Source of the DNA: Oxyruncus cristatus
Taxonomy: Eukaryota; Chordata; Aves; Passeriformes; Cotingidae
Assembly (NCBI GenBank): GCA_013399855.1
Contig: VXAY01012532.1
Coordinates: forward strand, 827,441 to 891,440
DNA: 64,000 nt
Direction: 5' to 3'
Shown here: in pieces, positions 62,715 through 64,000 of the stretch
How the letters are laid out: the number at the start of each line of letters is the position of its first letter
How positions within the stretch are numbered: position 1 is the first letter of the stretch
Program-made: the position numbers and the translations under genes
Notes under the pieces: generated by a model
What the model was told of the DNA's origin: nothing
Database searches by the model: none
What the model saw: the letters and a program-made list of their open reading frames with translations, nothing else

Positions 62715-63521
62715 GCCTGAAATCTGACATTTGGGAATTGCCTGCTCCTATGCCCTTAGGAGGTGGTGTTTGAAAGGTGACCAGCAATGATGGACCCCAG
62801 CACATACAAAACCATTTTCTCAGGGGACTTTACTTACTAATTTCTTGAACAGCCTGAAGTCTGCTCTCCTCATGTCCAGAGTTGAGGTTTTGCTGGCACT
62901 TTTCTTCCTGTCAGCTGAGATTTTAAACTCAATCACACTTTCTGGTCACTGTGGCCAAGATTTTGCTCACAAGATCCACTCTGTTGACAAGGAGCAGATC
63001 AAGAACAGCATCTTTCCAAGTTGGCTCTCTTAGGACCTGTTCCATGATGTTGACATCCAGGTTTTTTAGAAACCTTCAGGCCTGGGCTGTACCAGCTGTG
63101 TGAAGCTCCCAGTTAATTTCTGCCAAGTTCAAGTTCCCCATAAGGACAAGGGCAGTTGACTTGGAAGTGTCCCTTTGTTCTTCAAAGAATAATTCATCAG
63201 TGTCATCATCCTGGCTGGGAGGTCTATAGCAGACTCCCACAATGACATCCCCATTATTTGTTTTCCCCTTGATTCTTACCCAGAGCCTCTCAACTGTGCC
63301 ATTGCCAACTGTGAGCTCCATACATTCTAACCCTTCTATTATGCACAGTGGCACTCTCCCACCTCTTCTGCCCTGCCTATCCCTCCTAAAGAGCCTGTAA
63401 CCATCCAACAGGGCACTCCAGTCACAGGACTCATCCCCCCAGGTTTCACTTGAGTCAATGATGTCAAATCTCTGGGATTGGGCCAAAGCTTCAAGATCCT
63501 CTTTTTTGTTCCTCACGCTGC
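62715..63521 (-). mobile_element. CR1 LINE fragment covering the endonuclease region
   Basis: The only CR1 piece here from the 5' half of ORF2. Its high-coordinate end abuts the 3' edge of the type D LTR exactly. Below the intact endonuclease frame the CR1 text continues in another frame (around 62950-63070, readable as REPTWKD..LLLVNRVDLVSK) and then fades near 62715. Confidence 0.88.
63076..63516 (-). pseudogene. CR1 ORF2 endonuclease remnant, 146 codons open
   Basis: N-terminal apurinic/apyrimidinic-type endonuclease domain of CR1 ORF2, which in active elements nicks the target DNA. Landmarks in order: RNKKEDLEALAQSQ at the start, SETWGDESCDWS (family ETWW.DS.DW; the Glu is kept, the second Trp and the His are changed), GYRLFRRDRQGRRGG, VGVCYRPP, and LMGNLNLAEI where the family has GDFN. 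The catalytic Asp of GDFN is therefore Asn, so the enzyme would be dead. The open frame ends at about 63076, after which the reading frame shifts. The first Met is internal to ORF2. Confidence 0.9.
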
Positions 63522-64000
63522 TGTTACACTCCAGATTTTAAGCTATAAGCTGACCAGAGTGGTTACATTTTATTTAAGACTTTTTAAAAGCCTTTTGGCT
63601 CATTATAACCTCAAATTAACATACAGAGAAAGAGTCACACACTCTTCTCCAAGAGAAATTCTTTCAATTTAGTGAGAAAAATAAGATATTTTGGCAAAAG
63701 GTTTTACAGGAGTAAAATAAAACCAGGAAAAGATATTTCACTAAAACACTCAGCATAAAGACCCATTATATCCACTACCAACAATCAATATACTAGCTTT
63801 AGTAAAACACAATGCATTGGTTTTAAGTTACCCACAAGAAAAGAAAAAAGAGTAAAAGAAGAAAACAGATTAAAAGAGTAAAGAAAGAGAAGAAAAAAAA
63901 AAAAAAGATAAAGAGAAGAAAGAGAGAACTAGAGAGAGTAAATTAAAAAATGGTTACCATATAAGATCTGATGGTTCACATGGTTCAGGTTGCAGGAGAG
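63522..64000 (-). mobile_element. ERV LTR, type D copy 2 (runs off window)
   Basis: Reverse complement of about 12850-13323. Shared blocks include ATCAATATACTAGCTTTAGT and CCAGAGTGGTTACATTTTAT (plus strand); the poly(A) signal reads TTTATT at 63569-63574. The edge TGTTACACTCCAG marks the 3' end. U3 and TATA box lie beyond the window. It adjoins the CR1 endonuclease remnant and probably inserted into that CR1. Confidence 0.85.

Noticed and set aside
1..64000. CRISPR array, tRNA, rRNA, snRNA, prophage or plasmid features
   Set aside because: No regularly spaced direct repeats, no cloverleaf or snRNA landmarks, and no bacterial-type operons were seen on reading both strands.

Overview
The window reads as gene-poor, AT-rich nuclear DNA from a bird. 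The evidence is its repeats. At least ten pieces of the LINE family CR1 are present, several ending in the CR1 tail of short repeats of the type ATTCTGTGATTCTATGA. There are also at least ten retroviral long terminal repeats (LTRs) of avian type. I found no convincing host gene, no tRNA or other RNA gene, no CRISPR array, and no bacterial, phage or organellar segment. Species cannot be fixed; the LTR types suggest a neoavian bird, which is inference.

Layout. 1-6990 is AT-rich single-copy sequence with one pentanucleotide microsatellite. 6991-9017 is a stacked cluster: a minus-strand LTR (type A) carries a plus-strand CR1 inside it and is cut short by a plus-strand LTR of type B. 12660-13323 is a type D LTR. 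13324-19341 is single-copy and holds a few unrecognised open frames that look somewhat coding. 19342-20455 is a type E LTR with a 285-base run of N. 23570-24105 is a second type A LTR. 26149-27115 is a minus-strand CR1 with reverse-transcriptase remnants. 27116-37535 is a long single-copy stretch that includes a candidate conserved non-coding element near 36125-36410. 37536-38657 holds two plus-strand CR1 pieces. 38658-46721 is single-copy with an exact 20-bp palindrome. 46722-47832 is a second type E LTR with near-matching target duplications. 49860-50228 is a small type F LTR. 53070-53668 is a minus-strand CR1. 55170-56064 is a plus-strand CR1 that contains a 209-bp duplication on either side of a single N, almost certainly an assembly join error. 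57638-58874 holds a type B and a type C LTR side by side. 59922-61858 has two old CR1 pieces. 62715-64000 is a CR1 endonuclease remnant abutting a second type D LTR that runs off the window end.

How the parts relate. Every LTR looks solitary: no gag, pol or env reading frame lies between matching LTRs, and the paired types (A, B, D, E) are far apart or in opposite orientation. The CR1 pieces are all truncated, and their catalytic motifs are mutated wherever they can be read. The listed repeats sum to roughly 12 kb. I did not find a new biological system. The items most worth checking are the nested cluster, the assembly artefact, the type C LTR with unusual inverted flanks, the candidate conserved element, and the unrecognised open frames at 13.5-18 kb. 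Type letters A to G are mine, used only to link copies within this window.
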